From an uncultured Coprococcus sp. (GTDB lineage Bacteria > Bacillota > Clostridia > Lachnospirales > Lachnospiraceae), in NCBI GenBank assembly GCA_900548215.1, contig URJI01000049.1:1-22083 (forward strand): 22,083 nucleotides of DNA. Direction: 5' to 3'. Position numbers and translations under genes: made by a program. Shown one piece after another: positions 14,601 to 21,919 of this stretch; position 1 is the first letter of the stretch, and every line of letters begins with the position of its first letter. Under the pieces are notes generated by a model. It was not told the origin of the DNA. It searched no databases and saw nothing but the letters and a program-made list of their open reading frames with translations.

Positions 14601-16235
14601 TCAGAACCTGTATTTTCTAATCTCACAATTCTTTATTCCAAACGCTGCGAATTCCTCATTTGTCATATCACAAAAATATGACTGCACTATCCTTGATATT
14701 CCGTTATGCGCTACAAGAAGATACGTCTTGCCTGTCGTCTCAGTCTCCGCCTTAAGTTCATCGAGAAGATTGTACACTCTCTGACACAGGTGGACCATCG
14801 TCTCACCACCCTCATAGTGATCAAGGAAGTGTGTCTTAGCCTTTGCGAATACCGCACCATTTCTGGCAGTTCCCTCATACTTGCCAAAGCACTGCTCGCG
14901 GAGTCTCTCCTCGGCCCGCATCGGTATTCCTGTTATTTCGGATATATGCCTTGCAGTTTCTGAGGCGCGAATCAAAGGCGAATACAATATCTCGTCTATA
15001 TGGTAATCTCCGTTCTTTATCATCTCTCCAAGCTGGCATGCCTGTTGATGTCCAAGCTCCGTCAGTGCAATATCCGTGGCTCCACATATCTTATTCTCAA
15101 CGTTCCACACTGTCTGTCCGTGACGGGTGAAGTACAGTCTCCGATCTTTTGGTTCTTCAACGCGTCTGTCAGCTTTGATGTCAGGCTTTTCATCCAGCTT
15201 ACCCAGTCCAAATCTTTCCACCAACACAGCTTTTGCATCATCATAGCCCTGTGCAATCCTCTTCTCCACCCCATCTGGCGAGAAGTCCAGCATTCCATCT
15301 ATCGCACCTCCCAGCGGAACTGACGGGAATATATGTATCATCTCCGCATCGTCGTATCTGTCTGTTCTTCTCTCGTCAAGATGAACTACCACAAATTTCC
15401 TGTAGCCTTCATCATAAAGCGGCTGTATAGGGACATTGTCACCTCCAAGGAAAAAACCACCGTCATAATACTTTGTCTTATCTATAGTCTCCATTGGAAA
15501 TATTACCGGTATGGCGGAAGAAGCCAGCAGTATGCGTTCGATCTCATCAGGCTCCATTCCCGACATCTGAAATCTCTCCGGAGTCGGTTTTCCATCAACA
15601 TTAAGACATGTGGCATAACAGCTCATGCCACTCTTTGATACACCGTCCAGAACCGGCGAATTCTCAAGGATATCTATAAGTCCCTCTCTTGAGAAGAATC
15701 CGTCCTTTATCTTCATACCCTTTGCAACAGCATCCAGGCCTATGCACTCTATTGCATTCTGAATAACCGGGTTATCTATGGCCATCAGTTTCTCCTTTAT
15801 AGACTCAAACCACTTGTTCCTTTTGTCCTCGTCTATATCCTTGTTGGACAAGATCCTGTCATTCGTTATGTCGTACCACATACGAGTAGCTCTATCCAGA
15901 TCACCACACGCATAGAGCGCTGCATTCAGCGCTCCTACAGAGCTTCCCGACACAGCCTTTATATCAACCACATCCCTGTACTCATCCAGTGCCTTCCACA
16001 CACCAATCTCATAGGAACCGCGGCCACCACCGCCGCCCAGCACCAGACCATACCCTTCCTTTATCTCAGGGGCAGTTTTCTCGCACTGACCTCCCAGCTC
16101 TGTATAGTGCATCTCATGCCTCATCTGCACCTTCTGCGATATTGAATCTTCAATAGCCTTGTGAATCTCTTCTGCCCTGTCTTTAATCTCCTCTGACCTC
16201 ACCTGTATCTCCTGCATCATTTTTTCCTTATCCAT
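14601..16235 (-). CDS. Patatin-like phospholipase fused to a histidine phosphatase
   Basis: A 544-residue two-domain enzyme. After a charged helical lead (1-60), the patatin domain (about 61-345) has its glycine-rich oxyanion loop LGGGGGRG (66-73), nucleophile S99 in GSSVG, and catalytic D258 in DGG, so the Ser-Asp dyad is complete. A short linker (about 346-364) leads to a histidine-phosphatase domain: RHG with H372 as the phospho-accepting residue, SPLIRASETA with R423, REQCFGKYEG around 446-454, and the second catalytic H510 in VAHNG. Patatins hydrolyse fatty-acyl esters of phospholipids; this branch of histidine phosphatases removes phosphate from small molecules or proteins. Both halves look intact in one uninterrupted frame. 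There is no signal peptide, so it acts in the cytoplasm, perhaps at the inner membrane face. Start ATG 16235 has AAGGGGG eight bases before it. It is transcribed alone. Confidence 0.9.
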   Translation of the reverse strand: MDKEKMMQEIQVRSEEIKDRAEEIHKAIEDSISQKVQMRHEMHYTELGGQCEKTAPEIKEGYGLVLGGGGGRGSYEIGVWKALDEYRDVVDIKAVSGSSVGALNAALYACGDLDRATRMWYDITNDRILSNKDIDEDKRNKWFESIKEKLMAIDNPVIQNAIECIGLDAVAKGMKIKDGFFSREGLIDILENSPVLDGVSKSGMSCYATCLNVDGKPTPERFQMSGMEPDEIERILLASSAIPVIFPMETIDKTKYYDGGFFLGGDNVPIQPLYDEGYRKFVVVHLDERRTDRYDDAEMIHIFPSVPLGGAIDGMLDFSPDGVEKRIAQGYDDAKAVLVERFGLGKLDEKPDIKADRRVEEPKDRRLYFTRHGQTVWNVENKICGATDIALTELGHQQACQLGEMIKNGDYHIDEILYSPLIRASETARHISEITGIPMRAEERLREQCFGKYEGTARNGAVFAKAKTHFLDHYEGGETMVHLCQRVYNLLDELKAETETTGKTYLLVAHNGISRIVQSYFCDMTNEEFAAFGIKNCEIRKYRF

Positions 16236-16304
16236 ATAGCTGTCCCCCTTACATTCTTGAAAATCAGCTTATCCTAACCTGCATATAATAATATTATTTT
16301 TGAT

Positions 16305-16334
16305 ATTTTAACATGCAGCAGCAGCTATTAACAA
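16305..16334 (-). promoter_or_regulatory. Promoter of the patatin-phosphatase gene
   Basis: On the minus strand TTGTTA (16329-16334) and TAAAAT (16305-16310), preceded by a TGT extension, are separated by 18 bases. The leader would be about 63 bases. An isolated TATAAT at 16402-16407 farther upstream is an alternative without a convincing -35. Confidence 0.5.
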
Positions 16335-16448
16335 CCTCCCCATCTTCATAAGAACATATTTCTTTAACATATGATACACAGAACGGACACAGTCTGCCGT
16401 TATTATAAAACCATCACAAATTAAAACTTTCCTTAAATTTTAACTAAC

Positions 16449-16496
16449 AAAAGACGGATACCGATAATGCATAAGCATCATTGATATCCGCCTTTT
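16449..16496 (-). terminator. Intrinsic terminator after the EamA transporter gene
   Basis: The arms AAAAGACGGATA and TATCCGCCTTTT (one A.C mismatch on the plus strand, a pairable wobble on the minus transcript) enclose an inner AATGC/GCAT stem. The minus orientation ends in TCTTTTGTT. The hairpin begins a few bases after the stop codon and closes the MBOAT-SGNH-EamA unit. Confidence 0.75.
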
Positions 16497-16499
16497 ATT

Positions 16500-17381
16500 T
16501 TATCCATTCTTCTTCATGGTGTACCACCATTTTCCCACAGCACTTCCTATGATGATTATATATCCTATTATACTCAGCACATCCGGGATCTGATCCAGAA
16601 ATACGAATCCGAGTATCGCCGCAAATATAACCTGACTATAGTCAAATACCGATATCTCCCTGGCTGGAGCCTTCTGGTAAGCCGCCGTGATACTGAACTG
16701 TCCACCGGCTGCTGCCATACCTGCACAGAGAAGACACACCGTCTGCTGCCACGTCATGGCCTTGTAATCTGTTATGATAAACGGCAGTGTGACCAGACAA
16801 GAGAATACAGAAAAGCACATAACTATGACCGCACCTCTCTCGCCCTGTTTGCCAAGCTTCCTCACAAATGTATATGCGACACCGGCACCAAGCCCCCCTG
16901 CAACACCCACCATAGCATACAGGAAATCCATATGGAATGACGGCTTTATAACAAACAGGGCTCCTGTAAATGCCAGTACAACGGATGCCCACTCGACCTT
17001 ATTGGCCTTCTCCTTCAGGATGAAATATGAAGCTATGATCGCAAAGAATGGCGACAGCTTATTAAGTATATTTGCATCCGCAATATTCAGTTTATCTATA
17101 GCATAGAAATTGCATATAAGACCCGTGGTGCCACATATGCTTCTCATGGCAATGGAGCCCCAGCTGCTCTTCTTTATCTTGAACTTTTCTTCCGTCCTAA
17201 GCAGCATGATCACTGCAATAACCGCAGCTACCGCATTCCTGAAAAACGCCTTCTGCATAGTAGGCAGATCACCCGATAATCTGACAAAAAACGTCATGAG
17301 TGAGAAAAAGAATCCCGCCATAATAATGAACAGGATTCCTTTATATTTTTCTTTTACAACAATTTTTCCAGCCATCTGCAT
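16500..17381 (-). CDS. EamA-family (drug/metabolite superfamily) transporter
   Basis: A 293-residue membrane protein with ten hydrophobic segments in two repeated EamA halves (about 12-140 and 150-288). The first starts KGILFIIMAGFFFSLMTFFVRL; the join between the halves includes EWASVVLAFTGALFVIKP, the typical end of an EamA repeat. The second ends in SIIGYIIIIGSA followed by a basic tail. Members export or import small metabolites such as amino acids and nucleotides, but the family does not reveal the substrate. Start chosen at ATG 17381, seven bases after GAGG; a GTG one codon upstream is possible. It begins 21 bases after the SGNH gene, so it is the last gene of that unit. Whether it supplies a precursor for the acylation system or is only a passenger is unknown. 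Confidence 0.88.
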   Translation of the reverse strand: MQMAGKIVVKEKYKGILFIIMAGFFFSLMTFFVRLSGDLPTMQKAFFRNAVAAVIAVIMLLRTEEKFKIKKSSWGSIAMRSICGTTGLICNFYAIDKLNIADANILNKLSPFFAIIASYFILKEKANKVEWASVVLAFTGALFVIKPSFHMDFLYAMVGVAGGLGAGVAYTFVRKLGKQGERGAVIVMCFSVFSCLVTLPFIITDYKAMTWQQTVCLLCAGMAAAGGQFSITAAYQKAPAREISVFDYSQVIFAAILGFVFLDQIPDVLSIIGYIIIIGSAVGKWWYTMKKNG

Positions 17382-17402
17382 CACCTGTCCTCAGACATGA
17401 TC

Positions 17403-18578
17403 TCAGAAATCAAATGCATCATCTTTGAGACCATGTTCATAAATATAATTTTCCCATATACTGTAATACTGTGCCTGCAGATGTATATCATCCCAGGTAT
17501 AGTCTTTTATCAGACCACCCTTTCCATCATCAACAGCAGTATTCATGTCAAGGTAAAACAACTTGATTCCGTCCGCATATGCTGCTATAGCACCATTTTT
17601 ATCATCTATGTTGTCATTGTTCACTATGTCATGGGTATCAGAATAATCACTGGACACATGCATACATCCCATCATAAACACGATAGCATCCGGCTGCATT
17701 TCCTGAATCTGGGATATGGCATCCATATAAGTTGACGCATAAGAATCTGTGTCATATCCTGCTTCATTTATTCCAAGCATTATATATATCTTCTTATAAG
17801 TATTCTCACTGAGGAGCTGGGTAAGCGTCTCTGTTCCATTTGCCGCTATTTTCTCGCTCATAAGACCAAATGTTGTCAGTCCCTCCATATATGCAAATGT
17901 TGCATTGTCAAGGCCGGAATAAAGTGCGAGTCCCTCAACTCTGGAGTCACCTATGAACAGTGCATCATCAAAGTATGATTTATCCACCTTTATATATGGA
18001 TATTGAGTCTCGAGGGCTATCTGCGTCACATCCCTGTAACAACTGTTTCTGGATTTTCTCGTATCAACCTTCTGATACTTTGTAGGTCTCTTGACCGGTG
18101 CCGATGAACCACCCGCATCTATTGCAGGAGTCTTCTTGTCAGCATCATCAGTGGTGGCCTTGTCCGTTGTGTTTTTCTCTGTAGACTTTTCCGTCGCCTT
18201 CTCTGTAGTCTTATCGCCCTTTGTGGGCTTCTCATCCTTCTTATCCGCCTTGGAGTTCTTATCATTTTTGTCCGGTTTTGCAGCTTCTGTGCTGACCTTT
18301 TCTGTTGCCTTTTCGCTGCTTTTTTCAGTCACAGCCTCTGTCGCATCTTCCGTCGTGGCATTTGCCGCAGTTGTGACCTCGGCCATGCCGGCGTCGGCTC
18401 CTGTAGCTGCCCTCTCATTTGTCAGAACAGTCTGCACCATCGGATGCTTGAAACTGACATCCCATTTATACACACCAAGGACTGCGCCTGCATATCCCCC
18501 GGCACTCACAATTATCCCGGACAGAATCAATATCGTGAAAAGTGGACAACCTTTTATCATCTGCCAAAGTTTCTTCAT
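17403..18578 (-). CDS. Membrane-anchored SGNH/GDSL-hydrolase-fold protein, acetylation partner of the MBOAT
   Basis: A 391-residue protein with one N-terminal membrane helix (about 12-36), a long low-complexity linker (about 57-165) made almost wholly of T, E, K, A and D with recurring TEK units, and a C-terminal SGNH domain (about 195-385). The catalytic blocks are present: nucleophile S212 in FIGDSRVEG, N271 in LGINEAG, and D363/H366 in WDDIH. Such SGNH proteins sit outside the membrane next to an MBOAT and transfer acyl groups to polymers, as in alginate or peptidoglycan O-acetylation; simple esterase activity is the alternative. Block II's glycine is not clear. ATG 18578 has AGGAGG seven bases before it. 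Its ribosome site overlaps the MBOAT stop codon, so the two are tightly coupled. The linker probably spans part of the cell wall. Confidence 0.87.
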   Translation of the reverse strand: MKKLWQMIKGCPLFTILILSGIIVSAGGYAGAVLGVYKWDVSFKHPMVQTVLTNERAATGADAGMAEVTTAANATTEDATEAVTEKSSEKATEKVSTEAAKPDKNDKNSKADKKDEKPTKGDKTTEKATEKSTEKNTTDKATTDDADKKTPAIDAGGSSAPVKRPTKYQKVDTRKSRNSCYRDVTQIALETQYPYIKVDKSYFDDALFIGDSRVEGLALYSGLDNATFAYMEGLTTFGLMSEKIAANGTETLTQLLSENTYKKIYIMLGINEAGYDTDSYASTYMDAISQIQEMQPDAIVFMMGCMHVSSDYSDTHDIVNNDNIDDKNGAIAAYADGIKLFYLDMNTAVDDGKGGLIKDYTWDDIHLQAQYYSIWENYIYEHGLKDDAFDF

Positions 18579-18589
18579 CTGCCCACCTC

Positions 18590-20014
18590 CTAAAATCTAA
18601 AGTAAAGGAATGGATTTGACCCACCCTTAGCTATCTGATATACGCAGAACCAGAACAGCGCCAGCATCAGCAATTTGCATATCCAGTTCTTATAAAATCT
18701 CTCTATCAGTTTTCTCGGCCACGGTGTACAGCATATAATACATATGAGAATGAGCCACCAATATGTGTGAACTGTCATCATCAGCTTATCCATAGCATGT
18801 ATCGTAACAGATCCCTCTATGGTCATTCCAAACATACGCCTCAAGTATAAAACCAGAAGTTTTAAGTCTGATATGTTAAATATTGTCCATGATATAGGTA
18901 TGAGAAAGAACATATATATATGTCCCAGTATCTTGACCTTGTCAAACACCTTTCCAAGGAAAAGCTTCTCTATGAGCATAAACACGAACAAGAACAGTCC
19001 CCATATCAGGAAATTCCAATCTGCACCGTGCCACAGTCCTGTAAGCATCCACACTGTGAACATGGCAAGCACCATCCTGGCCTTACCCTTTCTGTTGCCG
19101 CCCATCGGGATGTATACATATTCCCTGAACCAACGTCCCAGAGTCACATGCCAGCGTCTCCAGAAATCAGTGAGAGAATGCGACATATATGGATCAACAA
19201 AGTTCTCCGGAATCTTAAAACCAAGTATAAGCCCGATTCCTATAGCCATGACTGAATAGCCCATAAAATCAAACAGCAGCTGGAATGAATAGCCCCATGA
19301 ACCAAGCCATGCCGTAACCGTGTTGATACCAAAAGGCCCAACCGTCTGGACATCATTCCACAGACTGGCTATCTTGTTTGCCAGCAGCACCTTGTATGCA
19401 AGACCCAGCACGAACAATGTCGCACCGCGCTCTATATCGTCTGCCTTTGTCTCTCTGTTATCAAGTTCAGACTTAACCTCATCATAGTTGACAATTGGTC
19501 CCGCAATAAGCTGAGGGAACATACTCACATATGTTCCAAACTTGATGATACTCTTGTCAGCCTGATACTTCAGCCTGTACACATCAAATATATATGAAGT
19601 TATCTGGAAAGTATAGAAACTGATTCCGAGCGGCAGTGTTACCGCCACACTGTCAAATATCTTCGTACCCGCGGCGGTGTTGACTATCTCTATAAAGAAA
19701 TTGATATACTTAAATATAAACAGCATACCGAAATCAAACACCATAGCAACCGCAAGCCAGCAGTTTCTCTCAAATGAACAGTCAATCTCGGAATAAACCT
19801 CAATATCGTAGAATCTCTTAATTCGCCTCGCAACAGAATAATTGAAAACTATAGAAAACATCATCAAAAATACGTATATGGGCTCCCCATACGCATAAAA
19901 AATAAGGCTGCCAAGCAGCAAAACCACGTTCCTGTATTTAGGCTTTGTGACAAAATATATAAGCAAAAATATAGGCAGGAATCTAAATAAGAACTCCATG
20001 CTCGAAAAAACCAT
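18590..20014 (-). CDS. MBOAT-family membrane O-acyltransferase (AlgI/DltB-like)
   Basis: A 474-residue polytopic protein of the membrane-bound O-acyltransferase family. Diagnostic features are the N-terminal MVFSSMEFLFRFLP opening common to AlgI-like members, LPLGISFYTFQ (127-137), FPQLIAGPI (166-174), DFWRRWHVTLGRWFREYVYIP with H289 (283-303), and the catalytic H329 in TGLWHGADWNF. AlgI/DltB-type proteins move acyl groups, usually acetyl, across the membrane for attachment to an extracellular polymer by an SGNH-type partner, here encoded 11 bases downstream. The polymer is not identified: there are no exopolysaccharide or teichoic-acid genes in the window. Start ATG 20014 has AAGGAG six bases upstream, behind a near-consensus promoter. 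First gene of a three-gene unit. Confidence 0.93.
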   Translation of the reverse strand: MVFSSMEFLFRFLPIFLLIYFVTKPKYRNVVLLLGSLIFYAYGEPIYVFLMMFSIVFNYSVARRIKRFYDIEVYSEIDCSFERNCWLAVAMVFDFGMLFIFKYINFFIEIVNTAAGTKIFDSVAVTLPLGISFYTFQITSYIFDVYRLKYQADKSIIKFGTYVSMFPQLIAGPIVNYDEVKSELDNRETKADDIERGATLFVLGLAYKVLLANKIASLWNDVQTVGPFGINTVTAWLGSWGYSFQLLFDFMGYSVMAIGIGLILGFKIPENFVDPYMSHSLTDFWRRWHVTLGRWFREYVYIPMGGNRKGKARMVLAMFTVWMLTGLWHGADWNFLIWGLFLFVFMLIEKLFLGKVFDKVKILGHIYMFFLIPISWTIFNISDLKLLVLYLRRMFGMTIEGSVTIHAMDKLMMTVHTYWWLILICIICCTPWPRKLIERFYKNWICKLLMLALFWFCVYQIAKGGSNPFLYFRF

Positions 20015-20050
20015 GACATACTCCTTAAATCTAATAATTAGTCAAATGTG

Positions 20051-20079
20051 AGTATAATGACTTTTTACACTTATGTCAA
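20051..20079 (-). promoter_or_regulatory. Near-consensus sigma-A promoter of the MBOAT unit
   Basis: On the minus strand TTGACA (20074-20079) and TATACT (20051-20056) are separated by exactly 17 bases. The -35 overlaps a small dyad, TGTCA-AC-TGACA (plus strand 20075-20086), that could be an operator half-pair. The leader is about 30 bases. This is one of the strongest promoters in the window. Confidence 0.8.
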
Positions 20080-20176
20080 CTGACACAATCCCTATTATTT
20101 CTTAAATAAACTACAATTTTCAGTATCATTTTTTTCTACCACTATATATGGTGTCTCTCGTTTTTTCTGCCACAAA

Positions 20177-20353
20177 CAGGGGTCAGGCCCTGCCTCCCAC
20201 AGCTTATAAAAAATCCATTTCCAAACAGGGGTCTGACCCCTTCACCACCACTAACCGGCTGAAACAGGGGCCTGGTCCCTTTGGCCCATTTGACTCCCGA
20301 CAAAGGGGCCTGACCCCTTCACCCCTTTAACGCGCGAAATGGGGTCTGACCCC
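20177..20353. repeat. Array of five GGGGTCTGACCCC-type palindromes
   Basis: Five near-palindromic units occur at about 20179-20191, 20228-20240, 20267-20279, 20305-20317 and 20341-20353. Each is 13 bases, usually preceded by AACA or AA and followed by CTT. Units two and five are perfect dyads of GGGGTC-T-GACCCC; unit four has GGGGCC in the left arm, and units one and three carry changes in both arms. Start-to-start distances are 49, 39, 38 and 36 bases, and the sequence between units is unrelated. The array is intergenic, between the terminator of the M23 gene and the MBOAT promoter. It looks like a cluster of REP-type extragenic palindromes, which in other bacteria are spread by RAYT-type transposases. 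No such gene is present here. Confidence 0.75.
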
Positions 20354-20367
20354 TTTGGTATGGCAAA

Positions 20368-20403
20368 AAAACTGCGCAGGCCTTAATCAGCCTGCGCAGT
20401 TTT
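20368..20403 (-). terminator. Strong intrinsic terminator after the M23 peptidase gene
   Basis: A perfect 14-pair stem, AAAACTGCGCAGGC with GCCTGCGCAGTTTT, closes an eight-base loop. In the minus orientation it runs into seven T residues. It lies about 20 bases past the M23 stop codon and separates the division unit from the palindrome array. Confidence 0.9.
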
Positions 20404-20423
20404 GCCTCGTATCTTTATTCGAT

Positions 20424-21758
20424 TTATAAATAATCCTGTGGATTAACATACTCGCCATTCAGAAATACCGAGAAGTGACAATGTGTTCCTGTAGAATATC
20501 CTGTGGAACCTGCATATGCTATGGTCTGTCCCTGTGATACCACATCTCCAACGCTTACAGCAAGCGAAGAATTGTGAAGATACATTGTGACAAATCCGTT
20601 GCCATGATCTATCATGACATAATTACCACCGCTCTCGCCCCACTCGGCTACTGTTACTACTCCAGAGTCCGCCGCAAGGATGGCATCTCCATATCCACAT
20701 CCTATATCAAGACCTCTGTGCCATGTACTTGCACCTGCTGTAGGAGCATCTCTTGGACCATATGTATCTGTGATAACACCACCTGTGGAAACTGGCCATA
20801 TAAACCGGCCTGTACCTGTAGTTGAGCCGCCACCATTGCTGCTGTCATCACCACCGCCGCTGCTGTCATCGTTTCCATCGCTGCTGTCATCAGAGTTATC
20901 TCCACTGTTGTCTTCCACCTGCTGCTGTTGCTGCTGTCTCTGCTCTTCCTGCTGCCTCTTTAGTTCTGCCTCTCTGGCCGCTGCCTCCTGTATGGCTATA
21001 TTCGCCAGTTTGTCATCGAGATCCGATGCTTTCTGTGCAAATTCTGCCGCTATAGCCTGCTGAACCGCAACGTCTCCGCTGTACTTGTTGATTTCATCAT
21101 TCTTCTGAGTTATGACATCATCAAGATCACTCTGCTTCTGCTCCAGATCAGCCTTCACTGTCTCAACATCAGCAAGATCCTTCTCCAGGGTCTTCTCATA
21201 AGATGCTATATCATTCTTGGTCTTCACAAGCTTGTTGAGCTGCTTCTGATCATATGAACTGATCTGATCAACATACTCTGACTTGTTAAGGCTATCCTCA
21301 AATGAAGCAGATGACAAAAGAGCATCTATATACTCAACATCACCCTCCTCATAGAGGTACTGTATTCTCTTCTTCATAGCCTCATACTGGTTGTCCTCGC
21401 TCACCTGAGCTGCAGCCAGCTTCTTCTGTGTATCGTCAATCTCTGCCTGGAGGTCTGACGCCTCCTGCTTTTTCTCTACGATCTGTACGCTGATATCTGT
21501 CATCTGTGCATCCAGCTCTGTCACCGTCTTCACAAGACTGTCTACCTGCTTCTGGTACTTTGCCGCATTCGCCTCAGCCTCAGCCTGTCCAGCCTCAGCC
21601 TCATCCTTCTGCTGCTGAACATCTTCCTTTGTCTCCTCAGCGTATACTGCAAACTGTGGCGTGTTAAATGCCGGTGTCAGCGATAAAAGAAGAGCGCCTG
21701 CAGTAACAAGAGCAACCCTTGAACCGCTTCTCTTCAATGTATATAAACTCATCTTCAT
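20424..21758 (-). CDS. Secreted coiled-coil M23 peptidase, probable FtsEX-controlled murein hydrolase
   Basis: A 444-residue exported peptidase. The signal peptide (1-40) ends at AVYA before EETKED. Two long coiled coils follow (about 43-130 and 165-270) with a non-coiled stretch between them, YLYEEGDVEYIDALLSSASF (134-153), similar to the motif in PcsB/EnvC-like proteins that fold back on themselves. A Gln run (275-280) and a Ser/Gly/Asp linker (283-316) lead to the LytM domain (about 318-444). Zinc and catalytic residues are present: H347 and D351 in HRGLD, H395 in YLHN, and HCH with H426 and H428. It should cleave peptidoglycan cross-bridges. Lying directly after ftsX, it is probably the hydrolase that the FtsEX complex activates at the septum. 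ATG 21758 has AGGAGG eight bases upstream. Confidence 0.88.
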   Translation of the reverse strand: MKMSLYTLKRSGSRVALVTAGALLLSLTPAFNTPQFAVYAEETKEDVQQQKDEAEAGQAEAEANAAKYQKQVDSLVKTVTELDAQMTDISVQIVEKKQEASDLQAEIDDTQKKLAAAQVSEDNQYEAMKKRIQYLYEEGDVEYIDALLSSASFEDSLNKSEYVDQISSYDQKQLNKLVKTKNDIASYEKTLEKDLADVETVKADLEQKQSDLDDVITQKNDEINKYSGDVAVQQAIAAEFAQKASDLDDKLANIAIQEAAAREAELKRQQEEQRQQQQQQVEDNSGDNSDDSSDGNDDSSGGGDDSSNGGGSTTGTGRFIWPVSTGGVITDTYGPRDAPTAGASTWHRGLDIGCGYGDAILAADSGVVTVAEWGESGGNYVMIDHGNGFVTMYLHNSSLAVSVGDVVSQGQTIAYAGSTGYSTGTHCHFSVFLNGEYVNPQDYL

Positions 21759-21864
21759 CAGTCATGCCTCCTAATCGCATATTCTCAAATAAGTTTGTTC
21801 TATGTTAAAACTTGTTTACTCGACATCATATATCCAAATCCCATCAATCTCCCCACTCGCCGAT

Positions 21865-21873
21865 AGTATATCA
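21865..21873 (-). promoter_or_regulatory. Possible extended -10 promoter for the M23 gene
   Basis: TGATATACT on the minus strand is a TGn-extended -10 (TATACT at 21865-21870), preceded by a T8 run instead of a recognisable -35. It would allow expression of the M23 gene apart from ftsX. No terminator separates the two genes, so read-through is also likely. The roughly 105-base leader contains AAGTTT/AAACTT arms. Confidence 0.4.
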
Positions 21874-21919
21874 CACAATGTCCTCAAAAAAAATCAAACT
21901 TTCTGTGAACTTTATGTCA

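Noticed and set aside
18091..18600. A 169-codon plus-strand frame rich in Ser, Val and Phe
   Set aside because: It is antisense to the TEK-rich linker and signal region of the SGNH gene. The biased composition of that linker keeps the opposite frame open.
20148..20330. A 60-codon plus-strand open frame over the palindrome array
   Set aside because: Its codons simply read through the GGGGTC-type repeats and their spacers. It has no ribosome site and no sensible domain pattern.
20177..20353. The palindrome array as a CRISPR
   Set aside because: The repeated unit is only about 13-20 bases, varies between copies, has unequal spacing, and has no cas genes nearby.
20860..20975. Trinucleotide-like repeats in the M23 gene region
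   Set aside because: These are the codons of the Gln run and the Ser/Gly/Asp linker in the peptidase. Such linkers are common and need no separate explanation.
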